Shown: one piece after another, positions 19,890 through 27,289 of the stretch | How the letters are laid out: each line of letters starts with the position of its first letter | How positions within the stretch are numbered: position 1 is the first letter of the stretch | From: Gammaproteobacteria bacterium | GTDB taxonomy: Bacteria > Pseudomonadota > Gammaproteobacteria > DSM-16500 | Assembly (NCBI GenBank): GCA_021325575.1 | Contig: JAJPGW010000004.1 | Span: 168,633-232,632, forward strand | Length of the DNA stretch: 64,000 nt | Direction: 5' to 3' | Position numbers and translations under genes: made by a program | The notes under the pieces: model-generated | Told to the model about the DNA's origin: nothing | The model's input: only the letters and a program-made list of their open reading frames with translations | Database searches by the model: none

Positions 19890-20186
19890 ATGAAAACAGG
19901 GCTCCGTCAATGGTTATTAGCAATTGTTTTTGCACTGATCTTAACCTCTGCACAGGATATTGTTGCCAATCGAGGGCATGGGGGCGGCGGTTGGCATGGA
20001 GGCGGTTGGCACGGAGGTGGCTGGCATGGAGGTGGTTGGCATCGTCGAGGAGGTGTTTATATTGGTGTGGGAGTTTATCAGGGCTATTATCCCTATTATT
20101 ATAATAATTACCCAGCTCAATGCGTAGTTATCCGCGGGCATTATAATTATTATGGATATTGGGTGCCGACTCACACACAATGCTGA
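19890..20186 (+). CDS. Small secreted Gly/His/Trp-rich repeat protein
   Basis: The 98-residue protein has a signal peptide (MKTG start, hydrophobic core, cut near TSAQ). Four GGGWH-type repeats follow (residues about 27-50), then a Tyr/Asn-rich tail ending in a Cys pair. It belongs to no enzyme family I know. The GGxWH repeat could bind metal such as copper or nickel through histidines; this is inference from composition. An in-frame TTG at 19872 is closer to the purine-rich stretch at 19846-19858 and could be the true start, adding six residues. Confidence 0.65.
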   Translation: MKTGLRQWLLAIVFALILTSAQDIVANRGHGGGGWHGGGWHGGGWHGGGWHRRGGVYIGVGVYQGYYPYYYNNYPAQCVVIRGHYNYYGYWVPTHTQC

Positions 20187-20265
20187 TATATGAGGTTGGT
20201 TGCAAAAAAATGAAAATATATCTAACTGATATAGGTTTTTTTTTGTGGTGTGGGTAAAGTGCAAT

Positions 20266-20691
20266 TTACGCTAGTTTTGTTTTTAATTTGGGATCGACTG
20301 TTCTGTCATTGGATGAATCGGAGTCTTCTTTAAAAAATTCTTTTAATCCTGGGGTTTCTAAATCCAATTGGGTTTTTGATAAAAATTGATTTCTTGATAA
20401 CAGCCGCCATGTTTCAATTTTTGCAGCATCTTTTTTTATCGCAGCATCGAATAAACCTGTTTCAACTGCTCCATAGAATAAACTATTTTGTTTTAGAATT
20501 GGTTCAGGATTTTTTGAGGGGAAATAAGGGGCGACTTCAAATTGTCTGCTTAATGCGATTGATTTGTCGGTATCAGATTCAAAGGGGGCTCTTTCGGTGA
20601 TCTTTGCGTCTGGGGTTTTTCGAGTCGTAAAGCCTTCTTTAAAAATGACTTCGGGTGATCTTGTATCGCTGCGGAAGAATAGTCTTAGCAT
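20266..20691 (-). CDS. Cholera/pertussis-type ADP-ribosyltransferase-like fragment
   Basis: The first 60 of 141 residues resemble the start of RSE-class ADP-ribosyltransferase toxins. FFRSDTRSPEVIFKEGF (5-21) fits the R-x-D-x-R-x-P-x-x-I-F-x-x-G-F signature of pertussis toxin S1 and heat-labile enterotoxin, which binds NAD through the first Arg. SIALSRQFEVAPYF (44-57) fits the later STS strand. The usual E-x-E catalytic motif is not evident, and the remaining 80 residues look unrelated. It may be truncated, repurposed or inactive. There is no signal peptide and no clear Shine-Dalgarno. The resemblance is my pattern reading and needs a profile search. Confidence 0.45.
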   Translation of the reverse strand: MLRLFFRSDTRSPEVIFKEGFTTRKTPDAKITERAPFESDTDKSIALSRQFEVAPYFPSKNPEPILKQNSLFYGAVETGLFDAAIKKDAAKIETWRLLSRNQFLSKTQLDLETPGLKEFFKEDSDSSNDRTVDPKLKTKLA

Positions 20692-20826
20692 AGGATTCTA
20701 AGAAGGTTATGATGTAGTAATTGTATTAAACATTACCATTTTATTAAATAAATATCAATTACCTTTCAGATTGTATCGATTTAAATTATGATAGGATGAG
20801 CTGTAAATTCTATTAGAGAGGGTAAT

Positions 20827-21249
20827 ATGAGTAGACTAAGTATAAAATTAATGGGTGCATTGGTTGCGATATTCACATTTTCGATGTCAGCATTTGCTGC
20901 CGACAACGCGCCTGTTTTTTCATCTCCAAAAAATAAAATCGTTGTGACAGAACAAAATCCTGAATTCACGATTACTTTAAAATCGAATCCGACAACGGGG
21001 TATTCTTGGGATGTTGCAAAAATTGATGACTTAATATTTAAAAACACAGGTCATAAATATGTTGCACCCAACACAAAATTAATGGGCGCTTCTGGTTATG
21101 AAGTGTGGACCTTTAAAGCTATTTATCCTACGACTTATAAATTCCGCGTGAATCAAGTGGGTCATGTGGTGATGGAATACAAAAGACCGTGGGAGAAAAA
21201 TGAAAAGCCGACGGTTGTTGAGCACTTCATGATTGTTTTGAAGAAATAA
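20827..21249 (+). CDS. Secreted chagasin-family (I42) cysteine protease inhibitor
   Basis: This 140-residue protein has a signal peptide cut after AFA (residue 24). It carries the three inhibitor loops of the chagasin/ICP family in the right order: NPTTGYSW (54-61), GASG (87-90) and RPW (110-112). These loops wedge into the active site of papain-like proteases such as cathepsins. Bacterial members occur in Pseudomonas and other species. GAGAGGG lies 5 bp before the ATG. Its neighbours are toxin-like genes, so inhibition of host lysosomal cathepsins is a plausible role, though control of the bacterium's own proteases is equally possible. Confidence 0.88.
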   Translation: MSRLSIKLMGALVAIFTFSMSAFAADNAPVFSSPKNKIVVTEQNPEFTITLKSNPTTGYSWDVAKIDDLIFKNTGHKYVAPNTKLMGASGYEVWTFKAIYPTTYKFRVNQVGHVVMEYKRPWEKNEKPTVVEHFMIVLKK

Positions 21250-21259
21250 ATTTAAAATT

Positions 21260-21309
21260 GGGGTCAGATCTGGTTTTAAAAATATAGCCGCTAGCCCGAT
21301 CTGATCCCT
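21260..21309. repeat. Imperfect inverted repeat between convergent genes
   Basis: GGGGTCAGATC at 21260 is repeated inverted as GATCTGATCCC at 21298, with one mismatch and about 27 nt between. It lies exactly in the gap between the convergent inhibitor and glycosyltransferase-like genes. It may act as a transcription stop or be a relic of a REP-type element. Confidence 0.6.
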
Positions 21310-21313
21310 AGAT

Positions 21314-22570
21314 TTATACCTTGGCTTTTGGACCATCGTCATCGGCTTTAGGAGCATTCAATGTTTTTGTCGTTTCAGCTGATTTCGGTTCTACAAGGGT
21401 AACTTTCACTTCCGTCTGAGATTTATCTTTTGGTGGGTCGATCGGTTGTGGTCTAGCCTGCAACCCTGCAAAGGCAATAATGGTAGAATTTGAAGAGACA
21501 ATTTTTGACTGATTTTCCTTATTTATTTCCTGTTCGATAGATTGGATTGTTTCTGCCAGAATTTTGCAACATTCTGCTCGAATCGCTGTTTGTTCAAGAC
21601 TCTTTGCGTATTGCAATACCTCTCTGACATCTGAAAGTATTTTATCTAGAGGTCCGTACGGCAAATTGGGAGGTCTGTCGAGAGTGTAATGTAAAAGTTC
21701 GCGCAATTGAATTAAATTTTCATCCCTAACTGCCTTTAGCAATTCTTCTATAAATAAATTGTCACAATCGAGATCTTGTATGTGTGTGTTGTAATATCTC
21801 TTCAAGATGCCAAGATCTTTAATAGTCGCGGTACTTAGATCTTCATCTTCTACATAATTAAAATAATCAGATGATTTAGTATCAGTCGGTTGCCAAACAG
21901 CGACTATAATATCGTATGCCGAACAAGTGTGAAATTTTTCTGGATAGGGATAAGCAATTTTGCTATTTAACTGTCCCTCAAACATTTTTTCTGTTTTTTC
22001 CCAATTGGAAAAAAATTTTCTGAAACTTTCTTTTGCGCGCGCGGTTTTGGGTGGAGAATACATCATCCAACATTCGGGGTTGTGTTCGTTGGCACTTGTT
22101 TTTTGATCTGGGATGTTAAAAGTATTGAATGAGGGCAAGCTCATTGAAGATAAGATGGGTCTCACATTAGTGTCACAAAAATATCCGCCATTGCTTACCA
22201 ATAGAAAAATAGAAAAGGCTTCTTTGACTGTTGTTCTGTCTCGCGCAGCATTTCTGGTCTCGGCTAGTAATGTTTTCATGATAGTTTGAAATTGTTCAGC
22301 GGCTTCTTTCAATTCAGGGTCTTTCAAGCAAGATTCGACATGAGGCTCAATCGCTTTGACAGTGATGCCATGTTTTTCAAGTTGATCTTGATAGAATTTT
22401 AATTGTTTATCTAAACACCAAAAAACCACTGGATTTGTTTTATTTGCTTTTGCCATCGCAATGGGCCCAGCAACATCATGTCCGGGCACACCCATTGGAT
22501 AAGTGGGTGGATCGCCTACAAAGACATAATTAACAGCATCTTTTGATTCGCTTGATTCGTTATGCAGCAT
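21314..22570 (-). CDS. Putative glycosyltransferase with DxD-like motif; effector candidate
   Basis: The 418-residue protein has no signal peptide or membrane segment. Residues 12-140 resemble the sugar-binding region of Gly_transf_sug/large clostridial toxin-type glycosyltransferases. NYVFVGDPP near 14 matches their opening strand, NPVVFWCLD (46-54) matches the N-P-x-x-x-x-x-W-x-D pattern, and NGGYFCDTNV (127-136) matches GG-x-Y-x-D-x-D, with Asn replacing the second Asp. The C-terminal half is helical and charged, with a Lys/Pro-rich tail. Legionella effectors of this fold modify host proteins. The DxD change could weaken catalysis. Family assignment is tentative. Confidence 0.5.
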   Translation of the reverse strand: MLHNESSESKDAVNYVFVGDPPTYPMGVPGHDVAGPIAMAKANKTNPVVFWCLDKQLKFYQDQLEKHGITVKAIEPHVESCLKDPELKEAAEQFQTIMKTLLAETRNAARDRTTVKEAFSIFLLVSNGGYFCDTNVRPILSSMSLPSFNTFNIPDQKTSANEHNPECWMMYSPPKTARAKESFRKFFSNWEKTEKMFEGQLNSKIAYPYPEKFHTCSAYDIIVAVWQPTDTKSSDYFNYVEDEDLSTATIKDLGILKRYYNTHIQDLDCDNLFIEELLKAVRDENLIQLRELLHYTLDRPPNLPYGPLDKILSDVREVLQYAKSLEQTAIRAECCKILAETIQSIEQEINKENQSKIVSSNSTIIAFAGLQARPQPIDPPKDKSQTEVKVTLVEPKSAETTKTLNAPKADDDGPKAKV

Positions 22571-22768
22571 AAGTGGCCAGATTATATTAAAATGATCAAA
22601 TTGGTTCTAATTTAAGTTTAACACAAGTGGGTATTTTAATTAAGTGATTTAAAACAAGAGGTTATATCGGCAGAAAAACCACTCTTTAGTATTTTTTTTG
22701 CGAAGGAAAATTTATGCATTTACTGATATCATAATGTTCATTTTTGCTAAACAGCGAGGATGAATGTA

Positions 22769-23224
22769 ATGAAAGAAAATCAAGCTAGTCTCACAAAATG
22801 CTCAAAACCTCTAGAACCAAATCAAGAGCAAATTGCTCATTATAAACATAAATTGCAATATGAAATTGATTCATGGGATTTGCATCAATCGATTCAGAAT
22901 AAAGAACCTATTGTAATTATCGATGCTCGCTCATTCGAAGCTTATAAAAATGAGCATATTCCAGCGGCAATCAATTTCCCACATCGCAGTATCACTAAAG
23001 AATCGGCAGAAGAGCGCCTGGATTTTTCAATACAATATGTGACTTATTGTGATGGGATTGGTTGTAACGCTTCAACAAAGAGTGCCTTAAAACTCGCAGA
23101 ATTAGGTTATAAAGTTAAAGAATTAATTGGTGGCATTGATTGGTGGAAGCGGGATCTTTATCCTACTGAGAGTTTGCTTTCTGATGCGGAGGAGCAGCAG
23201 ATAACTTGTGGATGTGAGGGTTAG
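22769..23224 (+). CDS. Rhodanese-like sulfurtransferase
   Basis: The 151-residue protein has a single rhodanese domain: IVIIDARSFEAYKNEHIPAA near 53 and a C-terminal LIGGIDWWKRDLYP. The active-site loop reads YCDGIGCNASTKSA, with a Cys in the expected catalytic position followed by a longer loop than usual. It ends in a CGCEG tail with two more cysteines. ATG 22769 is preferred over ATG 22760, since GAGG is 9 bp from the former and adjacent to the latter. Sulfur transfer or detoxification is likely; the substrate is unknown. Confidence 0.85.
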   Translation: MKENQASLTKCSKPLEPNQEQIAHYKHKLQYEIDSWDLHQSIQNKEPIVIIDARSFEAYKNEHIPAAINFPHRSITKESAEERLDFSIQYVTYCDGIGCNASTKSALKLAELGYKVKELIGGIDWWKRDLYPTESLLSDAEEQQITCGCEG

Positions 23225-23288
23225 TCGTAAATCCTGGCCTTCAGGTCAACTTAATTAATAAGCACCTTAATTCGAAAGGGTTTAAAAG

Positions 23289-23449
23289 TTACAGAGATTT
23301 GATGGAAATTTTTTTACCCCGCTTGCGGTTTTTGATTATTTTAACCAACTCGGGAGCGAGTGCTTCTTCCATAGGACGCATTCTGCGGATATCTTTGCGA
23401 GTTAATTCGCGCACCTCGCCGTCTTTGGTTGTTAATGGTTTTTTTTCAT
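23289..23449 (-). pseudogene. Small antitoxin-like gene with frameshift at an A8 tract
   Basis: The minus strand reads KPLTTKDGEVRELTRKDIRR onward for about 50 residues, ending in a Lys/Arg-rich tail (KIIKNRKRGKK). This looks like short antitoxin-type proteins carrying a DGEVREL motif. The only suitable ATG (23449, with GAG-rich sequence upstream) is out of frame by one base. It would be in frame if the following run of eight A were nine. Upstream the open frame is closed by TGA with no start codon. It is therefore broken, or the assembly lost one A. No partner toxin is obvious. Confidence 0.5.
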
Positions 23450-23484
23450 ATCGTGTTCGCTCTCAATTATTCGGCTTCATGAAG

Positions 23485-24273
23485 CTAAGTCCAGATATGA
23501 TTGCGAATTTTTATAACCCGTATCAACATGGCCGTATCTTCATTATATTGCTCTTGTTCTATTTCATGTGAATTTTTCAGCATATTTCGCAATGTAACTG
23601 AATCTTCTTCAGACTTGGGTTTCTTTCGAAAACTTTCAGAGTGTTGAGTCCATCCACTGGCGTCATAGGGATCAGGTCGTTTGGATCTTTCTTCTTTCCA
23701 CCATTTGTAAAGCTTTAATATTTCTTCTGCAGCCAAAGCTTGTGGGGTAGGTTGTCCATATTTGAGATCCGTTTTATCCATCCAATCTTCATCATATTTT
23801 AACTGCGAAGCCCAATTAAGATATTCGAGGCCTGCTTCAGAATTTCGCCATGCTCTTATTTTTAAAAAAGTACGAAACCAAGGAGTTTTATATTTTTTTT
23901 TGTTTTCTTCTGAGAAAACTACGCTCATCCAAGCAAGTTCTATTTCGACAAAATTAATTAGTTCATCAAAAACCGAATGAAGCAAGCGATTATCGAAATC
24001 GTGCCATTCTCCTCGCTTAAGTTTGGAATTGAGAGCATGACTTTTTGTAATCCAGCGATTGTTAATATAAAAAAGTAGAGCTTTATATCGATTTACTGGC
24101 CAGAATATAAAATCTTGTAGATAATCAAGTCCCTCTTCGGCTAGCCAATAGCGAAATGTTTTTGTTTTGGCTGCTTTTTCCCAGTCGTGCCATTGTTCTT
24201 CTGTGCCAACCAAGGGTTTGTTTGTGCCACGTATCCAATCTGCTAATTTGCTGCTAGACCAATAATTTTTCAT
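23485..24273 (-). CDS. Phage-type protein of unknown function, 262 residues
   Basis: A soluble, Trp-rich protein with no signal peptide. The C-terminal part (LKLYKWWKEER, PDPYDASGW, then a coiled stretch ending MLIRVIKIRNHIWT) resembles hypothetical proteins I associate with tailed phages; that recall is not backed by a search. It lies in the tRNA-Asn-side part of the accessory island, together with other small genes of mobile-element character. No function can be given. Confidence 0.6.
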   Translation of the reverse strand: MKNYWSSSKLADWIRGTNKPLVGTEEQWHDWEKAAKTKTFRYWLAEEGLDYLQDFIFWPVNRYKALLFYINNRWITKSHALNSKLKRGEWHDFDNRLLHSVFDELINFVEIELAWMSVVFSEENKKKYKTPWFRTFLKIRAWRNSEAGLEYLNWASQLKYDEDWMDKTDLKYGQPTPQALAAEEILKLYKWWKEERSKRPDPYDASGWTQHSESFRKKPKSEEDSVTLRNMLKNSHEIEQEQYNEDTAMLIRVIKIRNHIWT

Positions 24274-24322
24274 ATGTATCCTTCGAGCAGTTTAAAATAT
24301 CTATAGCTAATCGATCGTTAAC

Positions 24323-24634
24323 TCATTTTTCTTTTTTTTGATGCCGCTTCATATATTCTCTACAAGCCTGATTCATTAAAGACTGATATTTCTTTGCAGC
24401 ATGTTTAAACCAATCCAGCACATCAGCATCAATGCGAATAGTAATTTGTTGCTTAATCGGACGATAAAATTTTCTTGCAACAGCATGCTGCCAGTCAGTT
24501 ACTTCGGGCGCATCAGGATCGCTCAAATCAACTTTGCGATGTTTCAGCGCGTTAATTTCTCTTTTCATGTCTTCGGTTATTCGCCCGGTCCGAGATAATG
24601 TGAGTGATTTTTTCGCCATATTCATTTTCTTCAT
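24323..24634 (-). CDS. BrnA-like (DUF4415) antitoxin, toxin partner missing
   Basis: The 103-residue protein ends in a ribbon-helix-helix-like DNA-binding region. KQQITIRIDADVLDWFKHAA (about 64-83) followed by YQSLMNQACREYM is the hallmark of BrnA/DUF4415 antitoxins. In intact systems a BrnT toxin gene precedes it; here the 147 bp upstream hold no BrnT-like frame. It is therefore an orphan or pairs with something else. Downstream internal ATGs at 24625 and 24619 are possible starts, because no Shine-Dalgarno stands before 24634. Confidence 0.75.
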   Translation of the reverse strand: MKKMNMAKKSLTLSRTGRITEDMKREINALKHRKVDLSDPDAPEVTDWQHAVARKFYRPIKQQITIRIDADVLDWFKHAAKKYQSLMNQACREYMKRHQKKEK

Positions 24635-24781
24635 GAGTGATGTTATTTGATTCTAACATGAGTAATTTATTATTGTAACTACAAATATGAATTACAATCA
24701 ATTTTGAAGAAAAAATTGTTGAATAAAATTGTGATTAGAGTATCGCTGACGATTGAGTGGATAGAAAAAATCTTGAAAAAA

Positions 24782-25210
24782 TTATTTTGAATCAGGCCTA
24801 CCATGAATAAATCTGGCAGCTAAACTTGTTAAAGCGGTAACGCTAAGAGCAGCCGATGCCCATGATTGGCCAAAACATCCTGTGATTATTGCTCCTGTTA
24901 TACCTAAAATCGATATGACTAACGCGAATATTTGACCAAATTTAGCTTCTGTGTCTCGTCTCATTTGATGATTAATTTGGGCATCAAGATTTTTATTCTC
25001 TAATGCAATTCTATGATCATTTTGGATTGCAGTTAATTTTATTATTTGCTCTACCAAATCCGGATTAATTTTTGCATATTGACTTAAGATTTCAGGAGGT
25101 GGAAAAGGACTAGTATATTGCAAAAATTGAGCTAATCCTTGAATCGGTTTATCAGATAAATTTTTATGTGGTTGTTTTATTTCCAAGTTGTTTTTTTCTT
25201 TGACATTCAT
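24782..25210 (-). CDS. DUF2335 membrane protein
   Basis: The 142-residue protein has a polar N-terminal half with FPPPEILSQYAKINPDLVEQ and a stretch of AIQNDHRIALE, then two membrane helices (about 92-110 and 115-133). This is the layout of DUF2335 proteins, widespread in prophage and island regions and without proven function. Its ATG overlaps the stop codon of the upstream 60-residue gene (TAATG), so the two are translationally coupled and likely act together. Confidence 0.75.
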   Translation of the reverse strand: MNVKEKNNLEIKQPHKNLSDKPIQGLAQFLQYTSPFPPPEILSQYAKINPDLVEQIIKLTAIQNDHRIALENKNLDAQINHQMRRDTEAKFGQIFALVISILGITGAIITGCFGQSWASAALSVTALTSLAARFIHGRPDSK

Positions 25211-25392
25211 TATTTAAACTCAGGATGTTCTTTTTTAATAATTTTGATTGCTTCCCACATGTCGCTAGCTATTGCTTTTAAATTAGCATCAAAAGCTTCT
25301 TCGTTGGATAATATTTTTGGCAATGTTGGCGCATCATTTTCGGTGGGAAATAAGCTAATTGTGCCCATGCCTCTTAGAAATTCTCGAATCAT
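25210..25392 (-). CDS. Small partner protein of the DUF2335 gene
   Basis: A 60-residue soluble protein starting MIREFLRGMGTISLFPTE and ending in a short helix with DMWEAIKIIKKE. AAAGGAG lies 6 bp before its ATG. Coupling by a TAATG overlap to the DUF2335 gene marks them as a two-gene unit. Such small genes are commonly found upstream of DUF2335, but no function is known to me. Confidence 0.65.
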   Translation of the reverse strand: MIREFLRGMGTISLFPTENDAPTLPKILSNEEAFDANLKAIASDMWEAIKIIKKEHPEFK

Positions 25393-25523
25393 TTTTGACT
25401 CCTTTTATTATTAAATTGTAACAATCATTTAATGATTTTACTAGGTATGTAATGAGAGAAGTGAGTGCTCCTCGAGCTGGAACTTTGAGTTATAATATTA
25501 ATATGATAATAACGAGTAATAAT

Positions 25524-25775
25524 ATGCGCATTCTTATGCTTGTATTCATCTTATTCCTCACGCCAAATGTGCTAGCCTTACCGTGTGATGAAGATGAGCA
25601 GATCAAAGATGCATTAATTAAGCAATCTATACATGATTACTTGAAAAACTTTGGTAACTGTCCATGCCCCTACTGCGAAGATAAAGATGGTCATTTATGC
25701 GGCGGTAGGAGCGCGTGGTCCATAAACGGCGGAAGAGAGCCATTATGTTATCCATCAGATATTACGAAGAAATGA
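25524..25775 (+). CDS. Small secreted cysteine-rich protein
   Basis: From ATG 25524 the 83-residue product has a signal peptide (MRILMLVFILFLTPNVLA) and then a mature part with six cysteines, including NCPCPYC, HLCGGRSAW and PLCYPSDI. The NCPCPY...CGGRSA...CYPSD pattern is shared with small exported bacterial proteins I have seen annotated as hypothetical. ATG 25503 and an upstream ATG 25452 are in frame but would put extra polar residues before the signal. The function is unknown. Confidence 0.6.
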   Translation: MRILMLVFILFLTPNVLALPCDEDEQIKDALIKQSIHDYLKNFGNCPCPYCEDKDGHLCGGRSAWSINGGREPLCYPSDITKK

Positions 25776-25863
25776 TTTAAACTATCGAAATAATTTTATT
25801 GGACTATTAGAAATTAATAAGGACTAGGAATCCAATATGCTTTAAATATAAAGGGATATTTAA

Positions 25864-26373
25864 ATGAAACTAAATGGTTGGCAACGTCTATGGGTTTTAG
25901 TATCAATTATATATCTAATTCCAGTTGTATTTATTACTCTTTCGGCATTACCTACTAAGAACCAAATTTATCAAGAATGGTATTATGAAATTTTTAGATA
26001 TGCCAAGCATTATTCTGATTTTCAAAATATATCTTCTTATGATTATCAAGTATCTCATGAAAATTTATCAATCTATGAATTAATTCAATCAATTGAATTA
26101 CAATTGAAGCCAGTACCTAATCAAGATATGGTACTAGCAAATAGCAATATAAAAATCCCATACGATGTATTGGTTCATCAATATAATGACAATGTAATTT
26201 CGATTCATGATAAATATACAAATGATTTAAATAAATTGCACATAAATCAGGCTAAGATTGCACTAACTTGTCTTGTGATTCTTTGGATTATTCCTTTGTT
26301 AATTATATATCTTCTTGGGAAAGCAATAGGATGGGTCTATAGAGGTTTTAAAAGTAGCGACGATAATTCTTAA
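25864..26373 (+). CDS. Unknown membrane protein with N- and C-terminal helices
   Basis: The 169-residue protein opens with MKLNGWQRLWVLVSIIYLIP, which runs into a membrane helix (about 7-29), and has a second helix near 137-157. About 105 polar, Tyr/Asn/Gln-rich residues between them would face the periplasm. Short proteins with this opening are common in accessory regions, and none has a known function to my knowledge. Codon usage is strongly AT-rich compared with the core genes. Confidence 0.6.
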   Translation: MKLNGWQRLWVLVSIIYLIPVVFITLSALPTKNQIYQEWYYEIFRYAKHYSDFQNISSYDYQVSHENLSIYELIQSIELQLKPVPNQDMVLANSNIKIPYDVLVHQYNDNVISIHDKYTNDLNKLHINQAKIALTCLVILWIIPLLIIYLLGKAIGWVYRGFKSSDDNS

Positions 26374-26495
26374 TTAATAAAATAAATTTTTACGTTTGTA
26401 TGTTTTTAAACTTGTTATTCGGGGTGCTATGATTATTGGCATTATTGGAATTTATAAAATATCCAAACAAGTATCACCCTTGGTAAAAAATAACG

Positions 26496-26939
26496 CTATA
26501 CTATCTTCTTTTTAAAAGACGGATGAGAAAGATAATCTTTGAAATAAGAATCAAGATTTGAATTATTATTCCCAAGTAATGTGTTAAGCAATGTTTCCAA
26601 CTCAGTATTGGTTGTGGGATGGAGAGGGTCTATGTTTTCTTCTATGTTACGCAATAACGCTGCGATTTCTTTACCAAATAAGTAAGCAGACTCTGAAGTT
26701 AATTCCTTAATAATGGCTTTATTATTCGTTAAAAAATTAGCTATGGGTCCCGCCAATCTTCCATGTATGGCGTCATTCATTTGGTAGATTGAACTTCTAA
26801 GTTTGTAATAGAGCTTATATCGATTATTAAATAAACTTAGCGAAAATGCGCGTTGAGAAACTAGCCAGGAACAAATTGCAATAAAAATCGCCACTACTGA
26901 AAGGGTAAGTGTTATTAATTTTATTAGGCAGGCATCCAT
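26496..26939 (-). CDS. Unknown protein with one N-terminal membrane anchor
   Basis: The 147-residue protein has one hydrophobic segment at about 5-28, followed by a helical cytoplasmic or periplasmic domain without cysteines or known motifs. It is the island gene nearest tRNA-Asn. The 139 bp between it and the tRNA hold the direct repeat AAGTGCCCAT (27000 and 27014) but no further gene. The function is unknown. Confidence 0.5.
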   Translation of the reverse strand: MDACLIKLITLTLSVVAIFIAICSWLVSQRAFSLSLFNNRYKLYYKLRSSIYQMNDAIHGRLAGPIANFLTNNKAIIKELTSESAYLFGKEIAALLRNIEENIDPLHPTTNTELETLLNTLLGNNNSNLDSYFKDYLSHPSFKKKIV

Positions 26940-27078
26940 ATTCCGTCCATTAACAAGTGTACTCCTTTAAAGTGGGAAAGACCCCAGTCATTTTAAATAA
27001 AGTGCCCATGGAAGTGCCCATTTAGAAGAAAGGAGTTTGTATTTTAGGTTCAGAAAAACCGCCAGCCCTTGCTATTAC

Positions 27079-27154
27079 TGGCTCCCCGAACTGGACTCGA
27101 ACCAGTGACCCATTGATTAACAGTCAATTGCTCTACCGACTGAGCTATCGGGGA
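27079..27154 (-). tRNA. tRNA-Asn (anticodon GUU)
   Basis: The minus strand folds as a full cloverleaf: acceptor TCCCCGA / TCGGGGA, D-arm AGCTCAGTCGGTAGAGCA, anticodon loop CTGTTAA giving GUU, T-arm GGTTCGAGTCC, and an encoded CCA. It borders the accessory island on its 3' side, the usual side for integration. Confidence 0.97.
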
Positions 27155-27178
27155 ATGTACAAGTGCATTGAGTGTGTG

Positions 27179-27207
27179 ATACTAATATTGCTCGAGCTCG
27201 ACGTCAA
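27179..27207 (-). promoter_or_regulatory. Promoter of tRNA-Asn
   Basis: On the minus strand TTGACG (-35) and TAGTAT (-10) are separated by exactly 17 bp. They end 24 bp before the mature tRNA 5' end, a normal distance for a stable RNA. Confidence 0.7.
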
Positions 27208-27289
27208 TATTTTTAAATAAAATTTCGAAGTGGACTAATTTAATGCCATTTTCCAGCCTAAAAGGGAAATGACGGGCAAGGAGATGCTT

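Noticed and set aside
22571-22760. TTAA motifs upstream of the glycosyltransferase-like gene as a PmrA-like box.
   Set aside because: The motifs on the minus strand do not repeat at 11 bp and are not at the right distance from the TATAAT-like sequence.
23299-23571. A 90-codon plus-strand frame.
   Set aside because: It is antisense to the antitoxin-like remnant and to the end of the 262-residue gene, and its product resembles nothing.
26941-27060. A short frame beginning MGTSMGTLF on the minus strand next to tRNA-Asn as a gene.
   Set aside because: It has only 23 codons and no ribosome site; at best it is a remnant of an integration region.
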